From assembly GCF_002261265.1 (NCBI RefSeq), contig NZ_NEVK01000001.1, positions 372,001-436,000 of the forward strand: 64,000 nt of DNA, written 5' to 3'. The notes under the pieces were generated by a model. The model worked only from the letters and a program-made list of their open reading frames with translations, was not told the DNA's origin and did no database searches. This stretch comes from Bordetella genomosp. 7. Its GTDB lineage: Bacteria > Pseudomonadota > Gammaproteobacteria > Burkholderiales > Burkholderiaceae_B. Shown here piece by piece: positions 51,431 through 59,629 of the stretch. The stretch's first letter is position 1, and each line of letters opens with the position of its first letter. A program made the position numbers and the translations under genes.

Positions 51431-52393
51431 TTGCGCGCCGCCTTGACCGATCCTGTCGAACGCTCTGTTTCCGCCGAACTCGTCGCCGTGCTGGTGGCCG
51501 TCACCCAAGGCCAGCCGCGTGTGCTGACCACCGAAGACGCCAGCGCGCTGCCCGCCGGCCCCTTCGAACTGGAACACCGGTCGTTGCAGGCAGGGCTGCG
51601 AGCCTGGGTCGAGACCCAGACGCATCATCCCCTGGGCTATATCGAACAACTCTACACATTCGCCGACCGCGACCGCTCCAATGACGACGGGCGGCGCGTG
51701 ATTTCGGTCAGCTATCTGGGATTGACCCGCGAAACGGGCGAGACGGGCGTCGCGCAGGTGGGCTGGCAGGACTGGTACCGCTATTTCCCGTGGGAAGACC
51801 GTCGCGACGGGCCTCCGGCGGTGATCGGCGAATTGATCGGCCCCAGCCTGATGGCATGGGCACGCGCGGCCGGCGACCGGGCCACCCAGGCGTACCGCCG
51901 CCAGCGGGCTGCGCTGACATTCGGGCTGGATGGGGCCGCCTGGAATGAAGACATGGTGCTGCAGCGCTACGAACTGCTGTTCGAGGCCGGCCTGGTGCCC
52001 GAAGCAACCCGTCGCGCGGCAGGCGACGTACGCGCTGCCGGGGGAGCAATGGCGCCGGGGCAGGCCATGCGCCATGATCACCGCCGCATTCTTGCCACGG
52101 GCATGGCGCGCCTGCGGGCCAAGATCAAATACCGGCCGGTGGTGTTCGAGCTGATGCCGCCCGCCTTCACCTTGTTGCAATTGCAGACGGCCGTCGAAGC
52201 GCTGGCGGGCCGTGGCCTGCATAAGCAGAATTTCCGGCGCCTGATCGAACAGCAGGCGCTGGTGGAAGACACCGGCGATATCGCTACCGGCGCCGCCGGC
52301 CGGCCCGCCAAACTGTTCCGCTTCCGGCGCGACGTACTGCTCGAGCGCGCCATCGCCGGCAGCAAACTGCCCCTGGCCCGCCAGCCGGAATAA
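51431..52393 (+). CDS. Nudix-like winged-helix regulator (NadQ/NrtR-like)
   Basis: A 320-residue protein. The N-terminal Nudix-like domain (about 15-150, LVAVLVAVTQGQPRVLTTED to VGWQDWYRYFPWED) has lost most acidic residues of the Nudix box. The C-terminal winged helix (about 225-315) contains LMPPAFTLLQLQTAVEALAG and NFRRLIEQQALVEDTG. This is the NrtR/NadQ plan, in which the Nudix domain senses NAD-related ligands without catalysis. The start is a TTG at 51431 or 51443. It lies 320 bp upstream of nadC, whose promoter carries a perfect inverted repeat, so NAD-biosynthesis control is likely. Confidence 0.82.
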   Translation: MRAALTDPVERSVSAELVAVLVAVTQGQPRVLTTEDASALPAGPFELEHRSLQAGLRAWVETQTHHPLGYIEQLYTFADRDRSNDDGRRVISVSYLGLTRETGETGVAQVGWQDWYRYFPWEDRRDGPPAVIGELIGPSLMAWARAAGDRATQAYRRQRAALTFGLDGAAWNEDMVLQRYELLFEAGLVPEATRRAAGDVRAAGGAMAPGQAMRHDHRRILATGMARLRAKIKYRPVVFELMPPAFTLLQLQTAVEALAGRGLHKQNFRRLIEQQALVEDTGDIATGAAGRPAKLFRFRRDVLLERAIAGSKLPLARQPE

Positions 52394-52454
52394 GCCACCT
52401 TCGGCTTTCCACGCCCGCTCGTGGCGCGGAATCTGCCACCGGTCCGCTACCCCG

Positions 52455-52557
52455 CCCGGCAGATTCGCGACACCGTGTTGCTGGCTCGCCCCGGCACATT
52501 CGCGACACCGCGTTGCTGGCTCGCCCGGCACATTCGCGACACCAGCCTTGCTGGCCC
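52455..52557. repeat. three tandem copies of a 34-35-bp repeat
   Basis: Copies begin at 52455, 52490 and 52524. Each reads CCCGGCA, then ATTCGCGACACC, then a variable pair of bases, then TTGCTGG and CTCGC or CCCGC. The second and third are more alike than the first. They lie between the regulator stop and the nadC promoter. Confidence 0.88.
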
Positions 52558-52570
52558 GCGCTGTATGTAC

Positions 52571-52607
52571 TCTGGTGTCTGACTCCCGCAGGGTGTCTGA
52601 CACCAGA
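52571..52607. repeat. GTGTC-type hairpin repeat (rearranged copy)
   Basis: TCTGGTGTC (52571-52579) pairs with GACACCAGA (52599-52607). A nested alternative, GTGTCTG (52593-52599) with CAGACAC (52604-52610), competes for the same bases. The central GACTCCCG links it to the hairpin family seen at 27024, 54963 and 55053. Confidence 0.85.
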
Positions 52608-52624
52608 CACACAGCATCGACCCC

Positions 52625-52657
52625 TTGACATGAATTATGCTCAGCAATAGCATAATT
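52625..52657 (+). promoter_or_regulatory. nadC promoter with operator in the spacer
   Basis: TTGACA (52625-52630), 17 bp, then TAGCAT (52648-52653) form a near-consensus sigma-70 promoter. A perfect inverted repeat, AATTATGCT (52633-52641) and AGCATAATT (52649-52657) with 7 bp between, covers the spacer and the -10 box. A repressor bound there would exclude RNA polymerase; the upstream NadQ/NrtR-like regulator is the obvious candidate. Confidence 0.75.
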
Positions 52658-52660
52658 GTT

Positions 52661-52679
52661 CCGGCACGCGCCGGTTTTT
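52661..52679 (+). promoter_or_regulatory. hairpin with T-run at the 5' end of the nadC transcript
   Basis: CCGGC (52661-52665), loop ACGC, GCCGG (52670-52674), then TTTTT. It lies immediately after the expected transcription start, so it is too early to act as a normal terminator; it may stabilise the 5' end or stop read-through from upstream. Confidence 0.45.
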
Positions 52680-52713
52680 CTTCACTCAACAAATACTCTT
52701 AGTGAGCATATCC

Positions 52714-53589
52714 ATGGCCGCTGCCACGACCGTCGAATCCGCATTGCCCGTCGCGCCTTTGCCCACCGTGATGATCGAGCCGCTGGTGCGCGCGGCGTTG
52801 CAAGAAGACCTGGGGCGGGCGGGCGACCTGACCACGGACGCCATCGTGCCGGCCGACACGCAGACGCGTGCGCGCCTGGTCGCACGCCAGGACGGCGTTC
52901 TAGCAGGCTTGGACCTGGCACGCCTGGCGTTCCGGCTGATGGACCCCGCTATCGAAGTGCGCGCCGCACTGGCCGACGGCGCGCGCTTGCGGCCCGGCGC
53001 CGAGATCGCCGTCATCGAAGGCCCGGCCCGCGCCATGCTGACGGCCGAGCGCACCGCGCTGAACTTCCTGTGCCACTTGAGCGGGGTGGCCACGGCCACC
53101 GCAGCCATTGCCGATGCAATCCGGCCGCACGGCGCCAAGGTTACCTGCACCCGCAAGACGCTGCCCGGCCTGCGGGCGGTGCAGAAATACGCGGTAAGGG
53201 TGGGCGGCGGCAGCAATCATCGCCACGGGCTGGACGATGCAGTGCTGATCAAAGACAACCACGTAGCGGTGGCCGGTGGCGTGCGCCAGGCCGTGCAGCG
53301 TGCGCGCGCTGCCATCGGGCATCTGGTGAAGATAGAGCTGGAAGTCGATACCCTGGAACAGCTGGACGAGGCGCTCGAGCTTGGGGTCGACGTGGTGCTG
53401 CTCGACAATATGGACCTGCCGACATTGCGCGAGGCGGTGCGCCGCGCCAAGGGGCGGGCCGTGACGGAAGCGTCAGGCGGCATCACGCCGGACACGGCGC
53501 CCGCCGTGGCGGCCACCGGCGTCGACCTGATGGCGATAGGGTGGCTCACGCACAGCGCGCGGGCGCTGGATATCGGGCTCGACAGTTGA
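52714..53589 (+). CDS. nadC: nicotinate-nucleotide diphosphorylase (quinolinate phosphoribosyltransferase)
   Basis: A 291-residue enzyme that converts quinolinate and PRPP to nicotinate mononucleotide. Key segments are [56 protein letters not shown] (arginine/lysine quinolinate contacts; landmark only), [15 protein letters not shown] and [12 protein letters not shown]. The ATG at 52714 is preferred to the GTG four codons earlier. Neither nadA nor nadB is adjacent, which fits quinolinate salvage as described for classical Bordetella (recalled) or genes elsewhere. Confidence 0.96.
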   Translation: MAAATTVESALPVAPLPTVMIEPLVRAALQEDLGRAGDLTTDAIVPADTQTRARLVARQDGVLAGLDLARLAFRLMDPAIEVRAALADGARLRPGAEIAVIEGPARAMLTAERTALNFLCHLSGVATATAAIADAIRPHGAKVTCTRKTLPGLRAVQKYAVRVGGGSNHRHGLDDAVLIKDNHVAVAGGVRQAVQRARAAIGHLVKIELEVDTLEQLDEALELGVDVVLLDNMDLPTLREAVRRAKGRAVTEASGGITPDTAPAVAATGVDLMAIGWLTHSARALDIGLDS

Positions 53590-53656
53590 TGGGCGCGGCG
53601 GCGCTTCGGTGCGCGCCTGCCCGCCCGCAAGCGCCGCAGTCCATCGGAGCCGGCCG

Positions 53657-54340
53657 TCAGGCCGTTGCCGTTTTTACCTGCGCCTCGAGTTGCGCTTTCA
53701 GATCGGGCGGCAGTTTCAACTGGCGGGCCAGCTCGTCCAGATAGGCGCGCTCCATGAAGCTTTCTTCGTCCACCACCAGCAGGCTGGCCAGGTACATTTC
53801 GGCCGCCATTTCGGGGGTTTGCGCACCGGCGGCCACCGCTGCCGGGTCGAGCGGGCGGCCGAGCTCGGTTTCCAGCCACTGTTTGTCGGCGGCATCCCCC
53901 GACAGCTTGCCCAGTTCGGTTTCCAGCAGCTGGCGTTCTTCAGGGCCGATATGCCCGTCGGATTTTGCCGCGCCGATCATGGCCGACAGAATCGCCAGGC
54001 TATGTTGCTCGGCCTGGGCGGGGGGCAGCCGGTCAAGCGTCTGGGGCGGCTGGGCGTCAGGCTGAGCCTGCTTGCGCTGCCAATCGCCATAGGCGCGGTA
54101 CGCCAGAGCGCCCAGCGCCGCCATGCCGCCGTACATGGCGACCTTGCCGCCGATTTTGCGGGCCTTCTTGCTTCCCATCAGCAGGCTCAACGCGCCTGCC
54201 CCCAGCGCGCCCCCACCCAGGCCGGCCAGAAACGACGGGGCGTGTGCCGAAGCACTGGCCGACTGCGCGCGCGCGGTGGCGTCGCGAGCCAGGCTCTGGC
54301 CGGATTGCAGAAGTTGATCGAGTAACTGGCGGGCGCTCAT
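53657..54340 (-). CDS. DUF533 (YebE-like) membrane-associated protein
   Basis: A 227-residue protein. The N-terminal part is alanine-rich, then a glycine-rich hydrophobic stretch (about 37-85, LAGLGGGALGAGALSLLMG and VAMYGGMAALGALAYRAYG) probably inserts in the membrane. The C-terminal half is a TerB-like helical domain (ILSAMIGAAKSDGHIGPEER to LDELARQLKLPPDLK). This is the DUF533/YebE family; in E. coli yebE is envelope-stress-induced, but the function is unknown. It is convergent with nadC and divergent from the OsmC gene. Confidence 0.88.
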   Translation of the reverse strand: MSARQLLDQLLQSGQSLARDATARAQSASASAHAPSFLAGLGGGALGAGALSLLMGSKKARKIGGKVAMYGGMAALGALAYRAYGDWQRKQAQPDAQPPQTLDRLPPAQAEQHSLAILSAMIGAAKSDGHIGPEERQLLETELGKLSGDAADKQWLETELGRPLDPAAVAAGAQTPEMAAEMYLASLLVVDEESFMERAYLDELARQLKLPPDLKAQLEAQVKTATA

Positions 54341-54537
54341 GCGGGCTCCTTCATCATGCGAATGTGGTCAGGTCAGACCGGCAACCGGTGCCAGAGTTCA
54401 GTTGCACATGTATACATGCGTTTGCCTGGCGCGACGCGCCTCGGTTGGCAGATACGCCCGGCCGGCTCGCCCACGATGGGGCGGGGAAGTGCTACAAAGA
54501 CTGGGGCGGCCGCCCGGCCGCTTTGCCGGAGACACTG

Positions 54538-54936
54538 ATGACGATACGCATACGCCAGAACGCCCCCCGCAGCCTGCAGTTCACGGCCACGGCCGAGGGG
54601 CATGCGCTGCCCCTGGACATGCCGCAGCCGCAAGGGGCGGGCCCCGATCCGCACGACTATTTCGATACGGCGCTGGGCGGGTGCAAGGCCATGACGGTGA
54701 TGCTGTATGCCCAGCGCAAGGAAATCCCGCTGGAATCGGTGGACGTCGACGTCGTGCGCGACGCCGGGGAAGAACGCAAGGGCATATACCGGCTGACAGC
54801 CAAGCTTACGCTGCACGGCCCGCTGAGCGACGCGCACATCAACGAACTGTTCGCCGTGGCAGAAAAATGCCCGGTGCACAAATTGATGACCGCGGTAGAC
54901 GTGCAAGTATCCACCCTGGTGGTGCGCCCAGCCTGA
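54538..54936 (+). CDS. OsmC family peroxiredoxin-like protein
   Basis: A 132-residue protein of the OsmC/Ohr superfamily. The two thiol positions are present, C49 in ALGGCKAMTV and C111 in AEKCPVHKLM, in the order of the OsmC-type hydroperoxide reductases; the arginine partner is probably in the N-terminal strand region. It lies closest to the YhfA-like OsmC branch rather than Ohr. The start is the ATG at 54538 (MTIRIRQNA). It stands alone and is convergent with fabI, with two hairpin repeats between. Confidence 0.9.
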   Translation: MTIRIRQNAPRSLQFTATAEGHALPLDMPQPQGAGPDPHDYFDTALGGCKAMTVMLYAQRKEIPLESVDVDVVRDAGEERKGIYRLTAKLTLHGPLSDAHINELFAVAEKCPVHKLMTAVDVQVSTLVVRPA

Positions 54937-55083
54937 GTCCGAGCCGCCGAAGCCGGCCTACCGGTGTCTGACTCCCGAAGGGTGTCAGACACCCCCACGG
55001 CCAGCGCAACAACCCGAGTCCCAGCCGCCGAAGCCGGCATATCGCACCTACCGGTGTCTGACTCCCGAAGGGTGTCAGACACC
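54935..55083. repeat. duplicated module containing two GTGTC-type hairpins
   Basis: A module of GAGTCC or GAGTCCC, then AGCCGCCGAAGCCGGC, then a hairpin, occurs twice: 54935-54993 and 55016-55083, the second with a ten-base insertion. The hairpins are identical, with GGTGTCTGAC (54963-54972, 55053-55062) pairing with GTCAGACACC (54984-54993, 55074-55083). It sits between convergent genes. Confidence 0.93.
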
Positions 55084-55092
55084 ATCAGGCAT

Positions 55093-55878
55093 TCAGCCTT
55101 CCATGCCCGCCGTCACGGTGGAAAACCCTGCGTCGACATGGGTGATTTCGCCCGTGACGCCGGCCGCCAGATCGGACAGCAAGAACGCCGCCACGTTGCC
55201 GACTTCTTCGATTGTGACGTTGCGGCGCAGCGGCGCGTGGCTTTCGACGAACTTCAGAATGGCCGAGAAGTCCTTGATGCCGCTGGCGGCCAGCGTCTTG
55301 ATGGGGCCGGCCGAAATGCCATTGGCGCGGATGCCTTGCGGGCCGAGCGCCGAGGCCAGGTAGCGCACGCTGGCCTCCAGCGACGCCTTGGCCAGGCCCA
55401 TGGTGTTGTAGTTGGGAACGACGCGCTCGGCGCCCAGGTAGGTCAGCGTCAGCACGGACGCCTGGCGGCCTTGCATCAGGGGCAGCGCCGCCTTGGCCAT
55501 TGCCGGGAAACTGTACGCCGAAATGTCGTGCGCGATGCGGAAGCTCTCGCGCGACAGGCCGTCCAGGAAGTTGCCGGCAATGGCTTCACGCGGCGCGAAA
55601 CCGATGGAATGCACCAGGCCGTCTAGCCCATCCCAGCGCTTGCCCAGTTCGGCGAAGGCGGCTTCGATCTGGCTGTCTTCGGCGACGTCACAGGGCAGCA
55701 CGATGTCGCTGCCGAATTCGGCGGCGAATTCGCCTACACGGTCTTTGAAACGATCGCCCACATAGGTGAAGGCCAGTTCGGCGCCCTGCTGGTGGCAGGC
55801 CTGCGCGATGCCGTAGGCAATGGATCGGTTGGAAAGCACCCCGGTAACCAGGATGCGCTTGCCGGCGAGAAAACCCAT
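55093..55878 (-). CDS. fabI: enoyl-[acyl-carrier-protein] reductase (NADH)
   Basis: A 261-residue enzyme that performs the last reduction of each fatty-acid elongation cycle. The cofactor site is [15 protein letters not shown]. The catalytic tyrosine is Y157 in [10 protein letters not shown] with K164, plus Y147 in TYLGAE, matching E. coli spacing plus one. G93 in SIGF, a position involved in triclosan sensitivity, is the wild-type glycine. It is the first gene on the minus strand after the fabI/mltD gap and is convergent with the OsmC gene. Confidence 0.97.
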   Translation of the reverse strand: MGFLAGKRILVTGVLSNRSIAYGIAQACHQQGAELAFTYVGDRFKDRVGEFAAEFGSDIVLPCDVAEDSQIEAAFAELGKRWDGLDGLVHSIGFAPREAIAGNFLDGLSRESFRIAHDISAYSFPAMAKAALPLMQGRQASVLTLTYLGAERVVPNYNTMGLAKASLEASVRYLASALGPQGIRANGISAGPIKTLAASGIKDFSAILKFVESHAPLRRNVTIEEVGNVAAFLLSDLAAGVTGEITHVDAGFSTVTAGMEG

Positions 55879-55963
55879 GTGTGTTGTCCTTAGAATCCGT
55901 GCGGAAGGCCGCTATTTTAGAGCGTATCGGCGCAAGGCAGGCCTGGGCCCGCCCCGGTTCGCA

Positions 55964-57346
55964 TCAGCCCCGCGCGTCGGTGCCGGGGATACGCAGTTGC
56001 GAGCCTATTTTCAGGTTGGTGCCCTTCAGGTTGTTCAGCGCGCGCAGCGTGTCGACGGTCGTGCCGTAGCGGCGGGCCAGCGCGAACAGCGTGTCGCCGG
56101 CCCGGACTTTGTGGGCCCGCACGTTGGGGCGGCTGCTGCGGCGGGCAGAGGGCGAGGTGCGCGCCGGCGCCGGCTCCAGCGCGCCGGCAGGCGTGGACAA
56201 CGACGCAAGTTGCACCCCGGCCGGCTGCCCGCTGCTGGGCACCAGCAACGTGCCGCCGCTGGCCGTCTTGCGGCGGGCAGGCACGCCGTTGGCCCGGCGC
56301 AGCTCGGCTTCGGAAATGCCGTGGCGCTTGGCGATGGCTGCATACGACTCGCCGCGGCGCGGCTGGTATACCTTCCAGGAACTCAGGTCGCCCTTGTAGG
56401 CCAGCAGGTTGGCGTTGAAGGTCGCCACGCGGTCGGTGGGCAGCAGCAACGTCGGCTGGTGTTCGCCGCGGATGACCGGGCGGTTGTAGGATGGGTTCAG
56501 CGCCTTGAATTCTTCAAGCGGCATCTCGGCCAGGCGCGCCGCAACCTCGACGTCGATGTCGCGGTTCTTGCGCACCATGGCGAAATACGGGGAATTTTCA
56601 ACGGGGGGCAGCGCAACGGCGTACTTGCGGGGGTTGGCGATGATGTTCTTGATGGCCTGCAGCTTGGGAACGTAGTTGCGCGTTTCTTCGGGCATGTCCA
56701 GCGACAGGTAGTCCGATGGACGGCCGGCCGCCTCGTTTTTTGCCATGGCCCGCTGCACCGAACCTTCGCCCCAGTTGTACGAGGCCAGGGCCAGGTACCA
56801 GTCGCCCTGCATTTCGAACAGTTTTTCCAGATAGTCCAGCGCCGCGTAGGTCGATGCGATGGGGTCGCGGCGTTCGTCGCGCCACCAGTCTTGTTTCAGG
56901 TTGAAGTACTGGCCCGTGGTGGGCACGAACTGCCACAGGCCCGAAGCTTGCGAGCGGGACAGCGCCGTGGGGTTGTAAGCGCTTTCCACGAACGGCAGCA
57001 GGGCCAGTTCGGTGGGCAGGCCGCGGCGGTTGACTTCGTCAACAATGAAATAAAGGTACTTGCCCGCGCGTTCGGCCATGCGTTGCACGGATTCGGGGTG
57101 CGCCGCGTAGTAGTCGGTCCATTCCTGTGCAAGCTGGGTGTTCAGGTTGGGGATGGCGAAACCGCGGCGGATGCGATCCCAGGCGTCGGCGGGCGGGCTC
57201 GTGAGGTCGACAGTGCGGGATGTGTCCTGGGCCACATAGGGCCCTTGATTGGCAGCGTCGACCGCCTGTACCGGTTGGCGAGCGGTGCCGGCGCAGCCGG
57301 CGAGCAAGGCAAGAACAATAGGTAGCAGTAGTCGTAACAGGGTCAT
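55964..57346 (-). CDS. mltD: membrane-bound lytic murein transglycosylase D with LysM domains
   Basis: A 460-residue lipoprotein. The signal ends in the lipobox LLAGC. The family-1 transglycosylase domain (about 70-250) has the catalytic glutamate in FVESAYNPTALSRSQASG and the downstream GLWQFVPTTGQ. At least two LysM modules follow in the C-terminal part (VYQPRRGESYAAIAKRHGIS and HKVRAGDTLFALARRYGT). It cleaves glycan strands with formation of anhydroMurNAc, which anmK in this window would recycle. It lies 10 bp after gloB on the same strand. Confidence 0.95.
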   Translation of the reverse strand: MTLLRLLLPIVLALLAGCAGTARQPVQAVDAANQGPYVAQDTSRTVDLTSPPADAWDRIRRGFAIPNLNTQLAQEWTDYYAAHPESVQRMAERAGKYLYFIVDEVNRRGLPTELALLPFVESAYNPTALSRSQASGLWQFVPTTGQYFNLKQDWWRDERRDPIASTYAALDYLEKLFEMQGDWYLALASYNWGEGSVQRAMAKNEAAGRPSDYLSLDMPEETRNYVPKLQAIKNIIANPRKYAVALPPVENSPYFAMVRKNRDIDVEVAARLAEMPLEEFKALNPSYNRPVIRGEHQPTLLLPTDRVATFNANLLAYKGDLSSWKVYQPRRGESYAAIAKRHGISEAELRRANGVPARRKTASGGTLLVPSSGQPAGVQLASLSTPAGALEPAPARTSPSARRSSRPNVRAHKVRAGDTLFALARRYGTTVDTLRALNNLKGTNLKIGSQLRIPGTDARG

Positions 57347-57356
57347 CAGGGGGCGG

Positions 57357-58127
57357 TCACTTGAAATTGTTCTTCCAGAGGCGCAGGGCGGCGAATACGG
57401 CCACGGGGGTGTCGAGCACACCTTCGGCCTGCTGCGATGCTGCCCTGGCAACCTCGGCTTGCTGGGTACGCATGAACGGATTCGTGTCCAGCTCCAGCCG
57501 CAGCGTGGACGGCAGGGTGGGACGGCCTTCATCACGTAATTGCCGGGCCTGCCGATACCACTGTTGCAGCTTGCGGTTGGCGGGTTCCACCGCCATGGCC
57601 CAGCGCAAGTTGGCTAGAGTGTACTCGTGTGCGCAGCATACCTGTGTATCGGCCGGTAATGCAGCGAATTTTTGCAGAGATGCGTGCATTTGTTCAGGAG
57701 ACCCTTCGAACAGCCGGCCGCAGCCCCCCGCAAACAGCGTGTCGCCGCAGAACAGCACGGGCTCCTGCCCGGCTGCCCGGCCATGGTAGGCGATGTGGCC
57801 GGCCGTATGGCCGGGCACATCCAGCACCGATAGATCCAGGTCAAGCTCCGGCAGGGCCACCCGGTCGCCCTCGGACAGGCGCACGTCGCAGTGCGGCAGG
57901 TTCTCGCGGGCCGGCCCGTATACGGTTGCAGGCGCATGCCGCAGCAGTTCCAGCACGCCTCCGACATGGTCGCCGTGATGATGGGTGAGTAGAATGGCGC
58001 GCAACTGCAGGCCACTTTGGGCCAGCATGTCCAGCACCGGGCCGGCTTCGCCGGGGTCGACCACTGCCGCCTGGCCGTCGCGCACAATGGCCCAGATATA
58101 GTTGTCGGAAAACGCCGGCAGCGGCAT
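57357..58127 (-). CDS. gloB: hydroxyacylglutathione hydrolase (glyoxalase II)
   Basis: A 256-residue metallo-beta-lactamase-fold enzyme that hydrolyses S-lactoylglutathione, completing methylglyoxal detoxification. The metal motif THHHGDHVGG, then GHTAGHIAYH, CGDTLFAGGCGR and CAHEYTLANLRWA, are all present. The ATG at 58127 (MPLPAFSDNY) fits the family length; an ATG 12 codons upstream would leave only 14 bp to the divergent methyltransferase start. The mltD-gloB / methyltransferase / rnhA order matches E. coli. Confidence 0.95.
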   Translation of the reverse strand: MPLPAFSDNYIWAIVRDGQAAVVDPGEAGPVLDMLAQSGLQLRAILLTHHHGDHVGGVLELLRHAPATVYGPARENLPHCDVRLSEGDRVALPELDLDLSVLDVPGHTAGHIAYHGRAAGQEPVLFCGDTLFAGGCGRLFEGSPEQMHASLQKFAALPADTQVCCAHEYTLANLRWAMAVEPANRKLQQWYRQARQLRDEGRPTLPSTLRLELDTNPFMRTQQAEVARAASQQAEGVLDTPVAVFAALRLWKNNFK

Positions 58128-58177
58128 GACAGAGCCGCGGGGCGGGGGCATGGCTGGCTTCATTTCAGGAACTCACT

Positions 58178-58951
58178 TTGACCGAACAGACTCCGCCGAT
58201 TGTAGAACTGGCCGAATGGTTCCAGACCCCGCCGGGCGAATACGTGCTGGCCTGGGAACGCGCGCAGTTCGACGCCATCGTGGCGGATGTGTTCGGATAC
58301 TACGCCTGGCAGTCCGGGCTGGCGGATATCAATCTGCTGCAGGCCAACCGCATGCCCTTCAAGGGCTGGGTGGGCACCGAGATGCCCGCGCCCGAACAGG
58401 CCGCGCAATGGCAAGGCTGCGTGCTGGCCCGCCCCGACGCGCTGCCCTTCGAATCGCAGAGTGTCGACCTGCTGCTGCTGCCCCATGCGTTCGAATGCAC
58501 CGACGCGCCGCACGATGTGCTGCGCGAGGCCGAGCGGGTGCTGGTGCCCGAAGGCCGGCTCGTGATCTCGGGTTTCAATCCATGGAGCCTGTGGGGAGCG
58601 CGCAACCGCATGCCGGGCATGGAGCCGTGGCTGCCGCACGCGCCGTCCGCTCAGGTATCCTTGCCGCGCCTGAAAGACTGGCTGAAGCTGTTGTCGTTCG
58701 ATGTCGGGCCCGGCCGCTTCGGCTGCTACAGCCCGGCGTGCCGGACCGATAAATGGCTGCGACGCTGGAATTTCATGGAAGCCTACGGCCGGCGCTGGTG
58801 GGCCGTGGGCGGGGCGGTTTATGTCGTGTCTGCCGTCAAGCGCGTGGCCGGCATGCGGCTGATCGGGCCCGCCTGGAAGAAATCGCGGCGCAAGCGCGCC
58901 CGTGCGGCATCCGTGGCGGTCAACCGCCAGGCGGGGCCGGGCAAAACCTGA
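58178..58951 (+). CDS. SAM-dependent methyltransferase (YafS-like)
   Basis: A 257-residue class I methyltransferase-like protein. Visible are an N-terminal region with GEYVLAWERAQFDAIVAD, the motif around ALPFESQSVDLLLLPHAFE, and VLVPEGRLVISGFNPWSLWG. It is the positional and sequence counterpart of E. coli YafS, next to gloB and rnhA; the substrate is unknown. The start is probably the TTG at 58178 with AGGA seven bases upstream. A basic C-terminal tail (WKKSRRKRARAA) is unusual and may bind nucleic acid. Confidence 0.88.
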   Translation: MTEQTPPIVELAEWFQTPPGEYVLAWERAQFDAIVADVFGYYAWQSGLADINLLQANRMPFKGWVGTEMPAPEQAAQWQGCVLARPDALPFESQSVDLLLLPHAFECTDAPHDVLREAERVLVPEGRLVISGFNPWSLWGARNRMPGMEPWLPHAPSAQVSLPRLKDWLKLLSFDVGPGRFGCYSPACRTDKWLRRWNFMEAYGRRWWAVGGAVYVVSAVKRVAGMRLIGPAWKKSRRKRARAASVAVNRQAGPGKT

Positions 58952-58999
58952 GGCATATGGGCGCTCGCGCGCCTTTCATGCCTGCTACACATTCATACG

Positions 59000-59470
59000 A
59001 TGCAAACTGACAGCAATAACGACGGCCCGCAGGTCGAGATGTGGACAGACGGGGCCTGCAAGGGCAACCCCGGGCCGGGAGGCTGGGGCGTGCTGATGCG
59101 CGCCGGGGCCCACGAAAAAACCCTGCATGGCGGCGAGCCCAACACCACCAACAACCGCATGGAACTCCTGGCGGTAATCGAAGGCCTGCGCACGCTCAAG
59201 CGGCCGTGCAAGGTGCTGATACATACCGACTCGCAATACGTCATGAAGGGCATGACCGAATGGCTGGCCAACTGGAAGCGGCGCGGCTGGCTTACGGCAG
59301 ACAAAAAACCGGTAAAGAACGCCGAGCTGTGGCAGGCGCTGGACGAGCAGGTCGGGCGCCACCAGGTCGCCTGGCGCTGGGTGCGGGGCCACGCTGGCGA
59401 CCCGGGCAACGAGCGCGCGGACGCGCTGGCCAACCAGGGCGTGCTGACCGTGGCGCGGGGCCGGCGCTGA
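59000..59470 (+). CDS. rnhA: ribonuclease HI
   Basis: A 156-residue enzyme that degrades RNA in RNA-DNA hybrids. The four acidic metal ligands are D17 ([16 protein letters not shown]), E55 (NNRMELLAV), D77 (IHTDSQYV) and D141 (NERADALA), with H131 in VRGHAGD. Length and order are standard. It is 48 bp downstream of the methyltransferase gene. In E. coli dnaQ is the immediate neighbour; here an RND efflux pair intervenes. Confidence 0.97.
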   Translation: MQTDSNNDGPQVEMWTDGACKGNPGPGGWGVLMRAGAHEKTLHGGEPNTTNNRMELLAVIEGLRTLKRPCKVLIHTDSQYVMKGMTEWLANWKRRGWLTADKKPVKNAELWQALDEQVGRHQVAWRWVRGHAGDPGNERADALANQGVLTVARGRR

Positions 59471-59629
59471 CGCATACTGGGGATTACCCCAATCGCAAGG
59501 CATCCTGCGTACCGGTAGTCCCGTAGTTGTGCCAGTATGTAAGAGCTGGTGCTACAGTGCCAGGCTCGCTTCTCACTGACGCGCCCGGACCGCACCGTGC
59601 CGGGCGGCTCCGATGCATTCCCGAATCGC

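Noticed and set aside
52455-52557. Three 34-35-bp repeats considered as a CRISPR array
   Set aside because: Repeats are directly abutting with no spacers of unique sequence and no cas genes nearby.
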